Source: Paracamarosporium sp. OC-R06-R3 (taxonomy: Eukaryota; Ascomycota; Dothideomycetes; Pleosporales; Didymosphaeriaceae). Taken from it: a stretch of DNA of 64,000 nucleotides. Under the pieces are notes generated by a model that had not been told where the DNA came from, searched no databases, and saw only the letters and a list, made by a program, of their open reading frames with translations. Both the position numbers and the translations under genes were made by a program. Numbering within the stretch: the first letter of the stretch is position 1; each line of letters starts with the position of its first letter. Of the stretch, positions 22,291 to 34,216 are shown one piece after another. The stretch covers positions 109,721-173,720 of the forward strand of contig JACVRA010000185.1 in assembly GCA_019828545.1 (NCBI GenBank). Reading direction: 5' to 3'.

Positions 22291-24324
22291 ATGTCCTACT
22301 CCCAGCGCGAGACCCCGGTAAGCCGCGCCGCCCCAGCCAGATGATTCACCACCAACATGCGACCAGATTCTCGCCGAGCTCTGCGCCTTCCTCGTCGAGG
22401 ACATGTACGGCGAGCTTGCAGCGGTACGCCCCCAGCATGCAGCGCCCCCCTTCGCGCCATTGCCCTGTCTGACTCCGTCCAGCGCGTCTTCTCCGTCCTC
22501 GCGCGCTTCGGCCGCCAGCGCCGCGCAGAAATAGCAAAGGCTTCCTACCTCAATTCGAGCCAGATCAGCCTGGGGCTCGTCATCCTGACCCAGCAGCACC
22601 TCGTCTTCCACTCCCCCTCGACCGAGCCCACCGTCTTCTACGACATCGACTGGCAGCAGTCGTATGCCCTGGTGCGCCACGCAAAGATCGCTCATTTTGT
22701 CGAGGAACGCTTCGACAAGAAGACTGCGAATGTCGTCTCGAACCTGCTGACACTGGGCCACACGACGGTTGCGGACCTGCGAGATGCTTATTTCCCACCG
22801 TCCAAGGGCGAAGAGGAGGCAGTGAATGGCAGGAAAATAAATGGGACCAAGACCAACGGAGACGCTGCCCTTCCAAATCGCGATGGCGACGCACCCAAGG
22901 TCAACGGGACGTCGCATGATGAGCACGACGATGAATCTGTGGCATCTCCAGAAGAGCTCTACGGCATCGTTCAGAATCTCATGGAACATGGTTGGATCAT
23001 ACAAGTCGCCGAGGCTCAGTATCTGTCTGCCGAAGACATGCACAACATTGCGCGCCAACAAGCTCTTAACGACCAGTGGGGCGGTGCTGTTCCGACCGGG
23101 ACCAAAGACAAGGACAGGCTTGCCCATCTCATAATGGCAAACAAACGTCGCACCCGCGATGCATGGCTAGAGATTCCCCAATTCTCTTCCAGAAAACGGA
23201 AGGCCAACGACTCCGACTTCGGCTCTAACAAGCGAACGAAATTGAATGGAGGAGGTCAATATGGCAGCGCTGACGGTTTTGATCATTCTCCCGAGGATGA
23301 CTTGGTCGTTCGCGTTAATCCGGAGAAAGCAGCAGTAGCAATGCGTAACCAACATCTCGTCTCTCTTATCGAACAACGCATAAGCTACACCACTGCCCGT
23401 CTCTACGAAATCATGCTGCGGTCGCTAGAGAAGAACATACCTCGCTGCTTTGAGGACTATCCGGACCCGCCACCCCCAAATATCGAAGACCAGCCTCAGT
23501 GGGAGCCCAACCTCAATCACGTAGTCAACACTAAGGATATCGCCCAGCGGGCCAAGATACTTCAGCTCGACATTTGCAATGGACTAGATCCAAATGCCAT
23601 TGCTCGCATAACCAAGAATACGGTTGGTAAAGACGGTGTACTTTCTCAACCCGTCGATCCTTCGTCGTTGAGTTTCCACGAACGCCAAGAAATCGTAGAG
23701 GCCCATCTCAGCCTACTTGTGGACCATCCACTGCGGTTCGCCACCTGGCATGCTCGTGGACAATATAGAGTTGACTTTGACCTGATGGCCAAAAACTTGA
23801 TCCAGCAAGAGGTTGAAAACACGGTACTGGCAAGGAAAAGCAATGTGGCGATGAAGCTCCTGCGCGCGCTCAAAAAGAAAGGCAAATTGGACGAGCGCCA
23901 ATTGTGCAATACTATGATGTCCTCGGCCAATGATGTTCGAGGTATCGTCAACGATCTCACTGTTCAAGGATTTGTGCAGACGCAGGAGATTCCCAAAGTC
24001 GACCGTCGAGAGGCTAAGCTGTCGGTGCATCTCATATGGTACGACGTGCAGCGCGCTCGCGAGAAGCTTCTTCACGATACCTACAAAGGCCAAGTGAGAA
24101 TTTTGCAACGCATCGCCTTTGAGCGCGAGAAGATCCAAGAGCTTCTGTCCAAAGCGAACCGTACAGACGTCGCTGGGAACGAAACTAAGTACCTCAAGCA
24201 GACCGAGCTTGACGACCTCAGAAAGTGGAAAGAAGTCCAGGAGAAGTTATTACTGCAGCTCGGAAGGGAAGATGACCTGGTCGCAGTCTTGCGAGACTAT
24301 TGCGGACCTCTCCTCACCGCTTGA
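22291..24324 (+). CDS. RPC82: RNA polymerase III subunit RPC3 (RPC82)
   Basis: Exons 22291-22317 (only 9 codons), 22367-22423 and 22483-24324, with introns of 49 and 59 nt, give 641 residues. The N-terminal winged-helix segment reads ELCAFLVEDMYGELAARVFS followed by QRRAEIAKASYLNSSQISLG. Further winged helices follow, for example AHFVEERFDKKTANVVSNLL and the tandem segment with KLDERQLCNTMMSSANDVRG. The C-terminus is a coiled coil (LDDLRKWKEVQEKLLLQLGR) ending DYCGPLLTA. A Lys/Asn-rich insert (about 160-200) separates the helices. RPC82 works with RPC34 and RPC31 in Pol III initiation. Confidence 0.92.
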
Positions 24325-25231
24325 GATTCTGTGACATCCCCGAATAGGCTGTGCAGATATCGAAGTATTCAACCTCCTGTCCTTCAGATGTCTCTAAGGC
24401 GGGCATGTATCATATTTCCGATAATGGTGGCGTTCTGACAGGGCGGTCGAGTTCTGTGATCTTAAATTTTTATATGAAAAGCATCAGGTACAGGAAAAGA
24501 TACCCCAAGCATGGACGGAGTTTTACCTCTCTCTTATATAGCTTTAGCAGATACGGGTAGTCATTCTTGCCGAATCCCACATCTAGGTTAACACATGTTC
24601 TCATGCACTGTTTATTATCATATACGGGATCTTTTCCAAAAATGGCAAGGGCGATAACATGCCGAAACACATAGCTCTTTAGTTGTAAATTATGATGCGT
24701 TTAAAACTAACATGAAGAAGTCTTACTGCCGTAGCTAAGCACAAAGGCTACACTCCCATTGTTCGTTGAACGCTTGTACCGTACGAGTGGCTCAACAGCT
24801 TATGTCAATTAGTGAAACAAGAAGATTCCTATTGCTACATAAAGCTAAGACAACATCTTACTCACCTTGAACCCTTCTTAGCTGCTCTTTGGGCTTGTTT
24901 CATGAGGTAAAATTCGAGGTTTCATTTGCAGGGTTCCATGCCAATACCAATTCCATTGATGGGCGTTTGTGTGCACTGCTCACGTGGAGCTTGTTCTAAT
25001 ATGCATCCGTTTGCGCGTTGACTTTTACAGGCCTTACGGAGCCATACGTCATACAACCCCTTCTCTCTCATAGGTCAACTCAGCATCCCTTGCTTCTGCT
25101 ACTTATTGCTCTCTCTGCTTCCTTTCTTTGCCTTGTCTCTTCACTACCCTCAACCCCAGTTGATTCTCGTACTTGACACAGACACTTCCGTATCTCACGC
25201 TTCACGCGTCTCAGTAGAAACAAGCACCAAG
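24325..25231. other. Intergenic, 907 bp, no gene seen
   Basis: 3' flank of RPC82 and upstream region of the secreted-protein gene. It looks more AT-rich than neighbouring coding DNA. No repeat or RNA gene recognised. Confidence 0.45.
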
Positions 25232-25891
25232 ATGTATTTGCAATTCATCTTCTGTGCTATTGGCTCAGCCATCCTCAGCCTCTCCGTCTCCGTCTCCAGC
25301 GCAGCTGCCGTTCAGACCCCAGCTGCCGCACCTGACGATGCTTTCCCTCTGGTGAGTAACGACCCTCCGGTTTAATCAGTTTCTTCAAAGACAATTCGAA
25401 ATTCCCCTGACACCCACAGGTCCAAGCTTGGAACCAGGTGGACTACAAAGGCGACAGGGTCGGTTTCGGAACAGAAGCTGACGTGCTCGCTCACCCAGAG
25501 CACGACGGCAGTACCGCGTCATGCTTCAATGTGCCGTGAGTATATATAATCTTTTATAGAGTGGACACACATGTTGCAAGGTAGTACTAACGTAGTTGCA
25601 TAGCCATGACTTCATCTCGTCCCTCGTTCTCACACCCATAGAAGGCGAGCCCTGGCATGGCGGGAAGCCTTACGGTTGCCAACTGTTCGCGTAAGTGTCC
25701 CACCCCAAACGTAAAATTCCAAGTTAAGGGACTTGAGCTGACAAGTTCTTAGCGAAGACAACTGCCACGGCGAGACGCGTTGGGTGCAGATCGCGGGGTG
25801 GGCAGATGTTACCAAGCTGATGGACCTTAACAACATCAATTTCGACAAGCGCACTCAGAGCCTGAAGTGTTGGCTCAAGGATGCTTGGTAA
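25232..25891 (+). CDS. Small secreted cysteine-containing protein, unknown
   Basis: Four exons, 25232-25351, 25420-25535, 25604-25690 and 25753-25891 (introns 68, 68 and 62 nt; the second has a perfect TACTAAC branch site), give 153 residues. The N-terminus MYLQFIFCAIGSAILSLSVS is a clear signal peptide, cut probably after an Ala near residue 30. The mature part has four cysteines (75, 104, 112, 147), enough for two disulphides, and is rich in Trp, Asp and His. No transmembrane or GPI signal follows. Size, secretion and even Cys number fit fungal effector-like or extracellular proteins, but I recognise no family, so no function is proposed. Confidence 0.75.
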
Positions 25892-26307
25892 GCGTCAAAG
25901 GGTCACGGAAGGTATCTGCACTACACGAACGAGGTGCTATGCACCTGTGGATGGTGTCCAAAACCATCACGAACGGGACATGATATGTTATGGCAGTCTT
26001 TGACAAAACATGTTGCTGGTCGCTAATTCGAGTGAGCGCAATATGGTGCCTGTGCTTAATAAACCTGGCTCACATAGGTGGGTATGGATACAATAATTTC
26101 ATTTTTGTTCTCTCAATGTCGACGTGTTAGTGTAAGCATTGGCAAATGTCCTTCTTCCAGTAAACAAAATGTGTAAATCGAGACATAACTAGGCGACTTT
26201 AAACATACGTCCGTGTTTCTTGCTTATCCATCTACACCATCTTGTTCTACCTGAACGAACCGCGAAGCCTTCACTTATTAATCTTAGGGCAGCAGAGCTG
26301 CACATTT
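25892..26307. other. Intergenic, 416 bp, two 3' flanks
   Basis: Lies between the stops of the secreted-protein gene and the transporter gene. Nothing recognised. Confidence 0.45.
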
Positions 26308-28497
26308 CTATGCCTTCTCAATGTTATCCAGCTCAATGCCACCGGCAGTCCGGAAACTACTCCTTCGCCTACTCGCGCCCTCCGCATTACGTCTACCATC
26401 TTCAATAACGCTCTCATCGCTTGAGAACTGCCTTTCGCCCCTCTCCGCCTCATCGCTCGCGTCGAGCACATCTTCACCACGAGTATCTGGTTTGATAACT
26501 TCGCCATGGTTCCCTCCCACACTTTCCATTGTAAACGGACTCGCCGTAGGTGCATCTAGGATGCCGAGCTCCTGTGCTGTAAACCACCGCGGCATCCCCC
26601 ATGTGCGCATGGGAATGTAGAGTAGAATGAAGACAGGGAAACCAATAGCGGCAATGGTCTGCGTGATGGCGAATGTAGCGCCAAAGCCAATGAGTTCGAG
26701 CCCGACGAAGACCCAGATTGCGGACCTACGCTCAATGCGCATAAGAGGGTCCGAGCGAGGCGTGAGATTTTTGTCGCGGGCGAGAAAAAGAAGCTTTAGG
26801 GTTATGCCGTTGCCCTCTAGCGCCTGAATCCCCATGACGAAGAATAGGCCTGCGAGGACGGCTTGTGGAATAAGGTGAAGAACGATGAGAAGAGGACCAG
26901 TCATGGTTCCGAGAGTGAGGAGACCTTGTGCCAGATTGGAAACACGTTGCTCGACGACATGGTCGACTACCCTTTTTGTATGTCCCTTGTTCGCTTCGTC
27001 GTCGTCCGACACCGTCCGTGTGACGCAGAGTGAGGTGGTGTGGAACGGCGCTTGCGGTATTAGACCGTTGGGAAAGGGAATACCGAGAAGGCCTGCGACG
27101 CCCGTTGTGAGGCCAAGGAGGAAGAGATCCCAATGGAAACCTGCGGGTTTGCGCAACGGAAACTCCGTTCCTTGGGCGATGAGAGAGGACACGTTGTGAT
27201 CGAACCAAAATAGTATTGTTAGAAGGATCGCAAACGGGATGGCGAGGAACACATCTCCTACACTAATATCCCAAAAATGGATGAACCATCCACGGTCAGT
27301 AGTCGGGAAGAAGGCTTTGCTCGTCGGCAATTTAAGCAGCTCAATGTTTGCCATCTTGCCGATGTGTACAAAGCCGGTAAAGAAAATGACGGTCAAAGGC
27401 GTCCCATAGTCTTCAACGAACTTACGAATGTGACGCTGAAATAGCGAAGAGGATCCTATAATACCGCATATGTACGCCACAGCCGTGACGAGCAATGCTA
27501 TAGCGATGGAGAGGTATGCTGAGGCATCAGACAGCTCCCATTGGCGGGTGAGGACTTGGACACCCTTTTGCAGGTAAATAAATGCTACATAGAATCCAAA
27601 GATATCACATGAGAAGCGGGTTACGTAGCGGAGGCCGTTGCATGAATTTGTGATGGCAAGGATCCAGTGGAAGATGAGAGACCATCTGGGTCATGTTAGC
27701 TAAAATCCGATCTCCTAGAACGAAGAATGATCTTACATCCCGATCCATGCCATGAAAGCGAAATAGTTGGTGCCACGGGGTGATATGATGTCGTAGACCG
27801 TGTAATTGAATACAGTAATGGGCCCTTTGAGTGGGAAGTTCAGTTGGTGATCTTTGAGAGCAGTGCGATAGCGTACCTGTCACTCCCACGATGACAAGCG
27901 GTTGGCATGCCGCCAGGGAGAACACAACAGATGCAAGTACCGATGCTAGAAGCACTTCGTTCACGCCAAAGCTCTGATCCGTCTTTGCGAACATATCCAA
28001 ACTAAAAGCCAAAGCGGGAAGAATGCTGCCCGGTCGTCAGCATGTATCTTTCTTACACACACACCAGCGCCACAAGATCGGGTTGAGTGACAACAAAACG
28101 TGTCCATCTAGGTGTCCATGGCTTGAAAGGGTATTGTGGTGTTCGGATGATCGTAGTGATATATTGATATGTATACATACTTGGCGAAATACATGTACAC
28201 GGTAGCCGGGACCACGCGATAATCCCATGCATCTCCAAAGTCGCTCCAGTAGAAGGGAGCTCTTCTCTGTATGTCATTGTACATGCCAGCAAACAAGCGC
28301 GTCTTCCACCACGGGTCTTTCTTGCTCGCGCTCGAATGTCTACTTATGCGATCTCCGCTCGGACCTCCATGGCTCTTCGAGGACCCGAACGGCATACGCG
28401 ACTGCCATGTTTTACTGGAACGGCTTGGAGACATGCCGCTGCGGAGGGAGACGCCGTGGCTTTGTGTGGGCACGGTCAAGGCTTCTGCTGGTGCCAT
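26308..28497 (-). CDS. BOR1: BOR1-type anion (borate/bicarbonate) transporter
   Basis: Exons 28497-28181, 28025-27877, 27824-27737 and 27685-26308 (introns 155, 52 and 51 nt) give 643 residues. The start is the first ATG; the frame is open to a TTG further up. It belongs to the HCO3_cotransp/SLC4 family: a Ser-rich cytosolic N-terminus, then NILPALAFSLDMF, PLVIVGVTGPITVFNYTVYD and GTNYFAFMAWIGIW mark the first membrane bundle, followed by many helices including LLGLTTGVAGLLGIPFPNGL. The C-terminal ~100 residues are hydrophilic, with acidic and Arg/Ser blocks. The yeast relative exports borate at the plasma membrane or vacuole. The first intron is unusually long for this window. Confidence 0.88.
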
Positions 28498-28981
28498 GGG
28501 GGCGGGGAGAAGAGACAAGGGTAGAAAAGGCGAGATGTCAGCTGGGAGAGGGGACGGCCATTGAAGAAATAATCAAGCAGCATGCAGCGGTGAAGTGCGA
28601 GACGTCAGGACAGGAAAGGGTCCTTATCCCCGGCTATGCATGCACGCTCGCTAAGATGCCGCAAAGTTTTGGGGTGGAGATCGAGCCGTCTTGAAAACGG
28701 CTGGCTTGGCCTGCGTCATGGCGACTATACTCAGCAGCTATGGATGGATGTAGGGAACCGAAAACGTCGAGACCGTACGGTGCTGGAGGAGGGTTGTTCT
28801 ATAAACGACCAAAGGTACAATGTGCAGATGGGCCGGACGTGTGGGACTGTGCGCCCTGTCAAGAACTCGTGGTCTCAGTCTAGCGCGTACAACCTTCTGC
28901 CCGAGCAGACAGTACAGCCATAGGTCAAAACCTCTAATTGCCTGTTTGAGGATAAAAATAACGCTATCAGACGCTTGTGAT
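28498..28981. other. Intergenic, 484 bp
   Basis: Upstream of the transporter and 3' of the aldehyde dehydrogenase. Plus-strand frames here have no coding support. Confidence 0.45.
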
Positions 28982-30621
28982 TTACACATTCAAGCTGATG
29001 GCGATACTTTTCGCCTGCAGGTACGCCATCAGCCCCTCTTTGCCTAGTTCTCTGCCAGAACCACTCTGCTTGTATCCACCAAAAGGCGTACCCAAAGCCG
29101 GTTGGAAGGGTGCATTGATGCCTACAGTACCAGCCTTGATCTTAGACGCTATTCGTAGAGCACGTGCTGTGCTTCCCGTGTAAACCGTCGCTATGCCGTG
29201 CGTTAGCCTCAATTGGAGCGATTTAGAACTGCACACACTCACCAGAGAGCCCGTAGCTGGTATCATTTGCCAGCTTCACGGCTTCCTCCTCCGTCTCGAA
29301 CGTCAATACACTTAGCACCGGCCCAAAGATCTCCTCTCGGTATATCTTCGCATCCTTCGCTGGATTCAGAAAGATGGTAGGCTGTACGTAAGCTCCCTTG
29401 TCACCCTTGCGCCCACCGCCAACGAGCAATTTCGCTTCCGACTTGCCCGCCTCAATATATCCGAGCACGCGCTCCAGTTGAGTTTTGTCGACGAGAGGGC
29501 CGATGTATGTATTGGGAGAGTTAGGGTCACCGATAGCGCCGTCGAAGCCTAGAAAACGTGCCTTGAGGCCTTCAATAAATTTGTCGGCGATGGAGGCATG
29601 GACGAAAAGGCGAGAGGCAGCAATGCAGACCTGAGACGTGTTGAAGAGGAAGCCTTGGGAATTTCTGGTGCTATGTCAATAATTTTGCACGCTGAGAGGG
29701 AAATATTGCATACCCAGTCAGTGCGTTTTCGATGTCTGCATCCTCGAAGACAAGGGCAGGCGACTTGCCGCCGAGCTCTAGCGTGACCTTCTTCATATTG
29801 CTCTTGGCTGCTGCTTCGATAATCCTGCGCCCACTTGGACCACTGCCAGTAAACGAAATCTTGTCAATGTCCATGTGAGACGACATGAGAGCGCCAGTCA
29901 CTCCATCCCCGGAGATGATGTTGATAACACCAGGGGGAAATCCAGCCTCTTTAACCAGCCGCGCTATAATGAGCACACTGAAGGGCGACTTTTCTGAAGT
30001 TTTGTAAACAACTGTGTTACCAGCAGCCAGCGCCGGAGCGACCTTCCACGACAGGGTTCTCGTAGTCTGATCAGCCACTACTTGATTCATGGTTCTGGAT
30101 CAACTTACGAGATGGTGACGTTCCAAGGACCAATGCCAGCACATACACCAATCGGTTCATACTGCACGATGTTGAACCGATCGCCCTCAGCGGGAAACGT
30201 CTGGCCTTCGATCTTATCCGCCCAACCTGCATAGTATCTGAACGTCTGTGCTGTGACAGGAACGACGAATCCGCCCACAATCGAAGCCGGCTGGCCCATT
30301 GCCTTTACCTCTGCCTTGACGAGCTCATCATTGTTGGCATCAATGAGGTCGGCGAATCGATTCATCAGAGCTGCGCGCTTGGCAGCAGGCGTGGCGCTCC
30401 ATGGTTCGAAGGCGGCGCGGGCAGCGGCGACAGCGGCGTCGACTTCAGCTTCGCGGGCGCAGTTGATCGCATCAACAGACTCATCGGTGGCCGGGTTGAA
30501 CACCTCATATGTGGCGGTCGAAGAGCCTGCGACAAACTGATGGCTTATCTTAGCAACGTCCTCGACAACGACTAGCAATGAGACATACTTCGTTGTTGAT
30601 GAAGTGCGAGAGCTCGACCAT
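28982..30621 (-). CDS. NAD(P)-dependent aldehyde dehydrogenase
   Basis: Five exons, 30621-30589, 30536-30109, 30058-29714, 29670-29243 and 29190-28982 (introns 52, 50, 43 and 52 nt), give 480 residues. This is the full ALDH fold: PWNVTIS then [18 protein letters not shown] (cofactor pocket), the Rossmann turn [12 protein letters not shown], the general base in LELGGKSPA, and the nucleophile in [11 protein letters not shown] (Cys284). The C-terminus has [18 protein letters not shown]. Such enzymes oxidise aldehydes to acids. This subfamily resembles betaine/aromatic-type ALDHs, but the substrate cannot be read from sequence. No targeting peptide is visible, so it is probably cytosolic. Confidence 0.9.
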
Positions 30622-32113
30622 GTTGATAGTTTTTTGTCTTTCTTTGGTTAATTGAATGAAGATTGGTGGTGCGAGGTTTCACAGCGCAGTGTCTAGTCAG
30701 GCCTCTTATACCGTATATGCAACGAAGCGTGGCTCCTGGTGGGCTTCCTTCGTCCCAGGGACACGGCTAAAGGTAGCATCCTTGGCCAATGTGCCATTGC
30801 TCGCCGGTCTAATAATGGCCCCGATTAGCATTGAACATAAGTAATCACAATGCGCTTACATCCCTACAGTAAGTTGCTGTAAACCCTGCACGTACGGCAG
30901 CAGTGCAGGTAGTTCACGCAGTGGGCTATCGCAAGGCGGCCTTTGGTTTTATCTCCGCTTCGGAGCGTTGCGTGAGCTGTAAGGCCGGACTGGATCCTCC
31001 AGAGTACCCGCACCGCGCCCTTTTCCATGCCTGTATCAGTCGATGATCCCAAGCAAAGCCAAGTGGTGTACTAGTCGAGGCTGTGGTGGGGGTTGTGGCG
31101 CCAGGGGTGCATTACCCCACCACTCCACCGCTCGCTTGTGTCCCTGCAATAGGTAGTTCAGTCTGACGACAGCAAATACCACTCTCTACCGTTTCGACAT
31201 GCCGGGCGTTGCTTCTCGGACGCTTATTTGTTTGGGCGGCGCAGCAATATATTGCGACTGCTATGACGAAATCAAGCTCGCCACGAGCGAAGTGCTTGAA
31301 GAGGCGACCTCAGAGCAGCGTTGGACGAACATTCACCCAACGCACCCGAGCACTGTTGCACAGCGAAACCGGTCCGCACCCGAGCGATGACAACTGTCTC
31401 CTTTCGATTTTATTCGACCAAGTCACCACCATAATCAGAATATGGGGGTCGGAGCCACAGTATAAACTCGACGCCAAACACTATCCTAATAGAGAAGGCG
31501 CAGTGCTTGGCATCTAAGGTGGAACTCCACCACTGCGCCAAGATTCTTCCGCCGACGAAAACAGAACTTGTTAGACTTTTCATAACTTGAGCAGATGCGC
31601 ATCGCCAGAAACTGATATTCCAACGGCCCGTTGGGTGGTGCATTCAGTACCCAATTCAAGGTCACGAGGCCTTGTATCACACCCACCCACCCAATGATGG
31701 TTGATGGTGACAACGCTCTTGGAGGAATTTGGAGCGCAGGGCTCCACGAGAGATGCCATGGTGTCATGGCCAAAACGATGGGCCGGTGCACTTTGGTAAT
31801 CCATTCCCTTCGTATCTCCGCGTTCATCCGAGTTGACATTTCAAAGCATCTATCTCCATTTCCGAATGTGTTCGAGAGGTTCTATGTTGTCACAGGCCAG
31901 CGTTACGACACATTGCATGCACTCACCTTCCACCGTCCAGCTTGAATGTCCGGCCAGGTTGATAACTTCCAGTGCCGTTTGATCACGGTTTGTGGGTCTG
32001 ATAACAATATACATTAAGTGTTCTTGGATCTGTTATTTGCAATCCTCCTCTGCTGGTCAACACGGAACTAGCTTTCTCCAGCGTCACAGTATCGAATCCA
32101 CCACCCCCATCCA
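30622..32113. other. Intergenic, 1.5 kb, with a possible gene relic
   Basis: No intact gene. The minus strand of about 31486-31960 shows a possible decayed paralogue of the secreted-protein gene at 32114 (see findings). The rest contains only short frames. Confidence 0.4.
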
Positions 32114-32783
32114 CTAAATGAACTCTCGAACAACCTGCACCTTCTGGCAGGTCGGATTTTGCGGTACGCCCACCGTACCGACTTTCCAGTTCAATGTGAC
32201 ATACAGGTAACCCCAACGCGTCAAACAAGTATACCAATTCTCTACCTTCTGCGGTGGATCCAGTTGCTTCGGCGGGGTCACCGTGTCATCCTGGTAGTTT
32301 GCGATGTACATGCATCCTCCGTCCGTGAACGACACAGGCGTGTAAGAGTCGTTTCCAGGATATATAGTCGGGCTAGCGACGTCGGACATGGCGCTCTGGG
32401 CAAGGCGCATGGTCGAGGGAAAAATTTCGTCGCCATTGACAGTGAGATTCCAAACTAGGGGGCCGTAGGGGTCACCATTGATGCCGGGAACGGCGGGATC
32501 GGCTTGTGTTTGCTGGTAGAAGGTGTCGTAGGAGGTGGATTCATTGGCGCGGGTGAGGCCGCTGGGGCAGAGACCTTCGATTGCGGCGCCTTGGTGACAG
32601 GCTCCTAGGGCTATGACATGTTAAAGGACATGCTAAGAGAGGTGGCGACGGAGGCAGAGCCGTACATTGGCCATCTAAGGTGACGTTGTCAGATTTGAGG
32701 AAGAGGCGGAAGGCCTTTGAGTTCTGGTCAAATTGAGCGAGAACACCGCTCGCAATGGTCGCAAGGACGAAGGGGGTCTTCAT
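32114..32783 (-). CDS. Secreted protein, unknown family
   Basis: Two exons, 32783-32666 and 32610-32114 (55-nt intron, GTACGG...CATAG), give 204 residues. Residues 1-16 (MKTPFVLATIASGVLA) are a signal peptide followed by QFDQNSKAFRLFLKSD. The mature protein has five cysteines (first two at 44 and 54, in GACHQGAAIEGLCPSG), several N-glycosylation sites (NVT, NES, NLT, NDS) and an aromatic C-terminal part (NWYTCLTRWGYLYVTLNW). There is no GPI signal or membrane helix. Similar fungal secreted proteins of this size are uncharacterised; I assign no function. Confidence 0.75.
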
Positions 32784-34216
32784 GCTACCGACTGCTTATT
32801 TCGTTACAGAATATCTTGCGCGTTCAGGCGGCTCGATGACGATCAGTCACAAGAGAATAGTATAAGCGGCGTTAGTTCTCCAGGTATATAGGATTAACAA
32901 GATCCAAGGAAGTGTGGACAAGCGATGAGATATATGTAGCCGTACCCAAGAAGCTATCACGAGGGGAAACCGCGAGTGCGATGTCGAATGACGTCTCGCA
33001 AGTGCTAGTCCTTGCAGCTTCCGCCGCAACAAGCTACCACGGTTACTTGCATTTGTGGCGAACTAGACCGCTAGACGGAAAGGACCGATATTGTTCTCGA
33101 AATGGCCGATCTACTTGGGTAGCGGCAGTTTATAACGGTGCAAGAGTGTCACCTTAACATGAAACTTGGCTTGCCATGGAAAATACAGGTTTAAATGAAG
33201 TACTGCCTTTACCTTGACATGCTTCATCGCTCACGACGCTGAGTTTGATGAACATCGCATCGCGTTAACTTCGAGGAACTAGAGCTTTTGTGGAAGCAAC
33301 TATCCCATAAAAATTAAGACGCATGTAACAATGTCATGTCGATCGTGCTAGGATATGTGCGGGGTCTTACTACCAACGACCGGGCATCGGAGCTTCGTTC
33401 CTCTGTTGAGATCCTGAGCTACGTTTCGTGCGAGGCGCAGTCAAAACCTCATAGAAGCTCTGCGCCTACTTAAACAAGCCACGGAATTTTGTTCGTATGC
33501 AGGTACCCACGAACACTCTCTAAGATGTCACTCGAACGAAGATGGTGCTGTCGCCAGTGGAACGGTGAAACAAGACAAGTTCTTCCAAGATTACGTGGTG
33601 CGACTGTGCTGCCGTTCCACAACTACCGACCCACGGATGTCAAATCACCTGCTGTTGTAGCGGGAATAGAATAGTAGTGTGCGTAGTATGCGTTGCATCA
33701 CCAGTGATGGTGTAAGAGCCATCGTCAAAACAGACCCTGGGGGCTCAGCTCGAGAGATGCAGGAGGGTACGAGCAACTAGCACTAGCGTATATCTGTCTA
33801 GGTAATCCTACGCGGAGAACATTACTCGTGACCATCGAAAGAGGAAGATACCGTTATGCTACAAGGCTTTCTCATTGTGTATTCCATGGTTGTGTACATC
33901 GAGTAACGAGGGGCAATACCGTGGATTTGATGCTGAGACCGTTACATCAGAAATAATTGTATTCAGTTTTTTGGTGCCTCGAATGGATGGTTATGTACGT
34001 AATTCTCTCCTACCCTCTATCTCTATGCTATACAATATGCAAACAGTAAGAAGTATCCAACAAAAGTTGGTTCGTAAGGGGCCCAACAATTCCCTATATG
34101 ATGCAGTTATATCCAAATCCCGGATATGCCCAGCCCTGTAACACCGACCCATGCAAATGGCGATCTAGTACGTGTCGTTAAAAATGCAAAGAGATGTTGT
34201 TACATATTCATTAGGC
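32784..34216. other. Intergenic, 1.4 kb, no gene seen
   Basis: Short frames only, without splice support or family likeness. The left end is the promoter of the secreted-protein gene. Confidence 0.45.

Noticed and set aside
28227..28694. 155-codon plus-strand frame
   Set aside because: Antisense to the transporter's first exon and intergenic DNA. No start context or homology.
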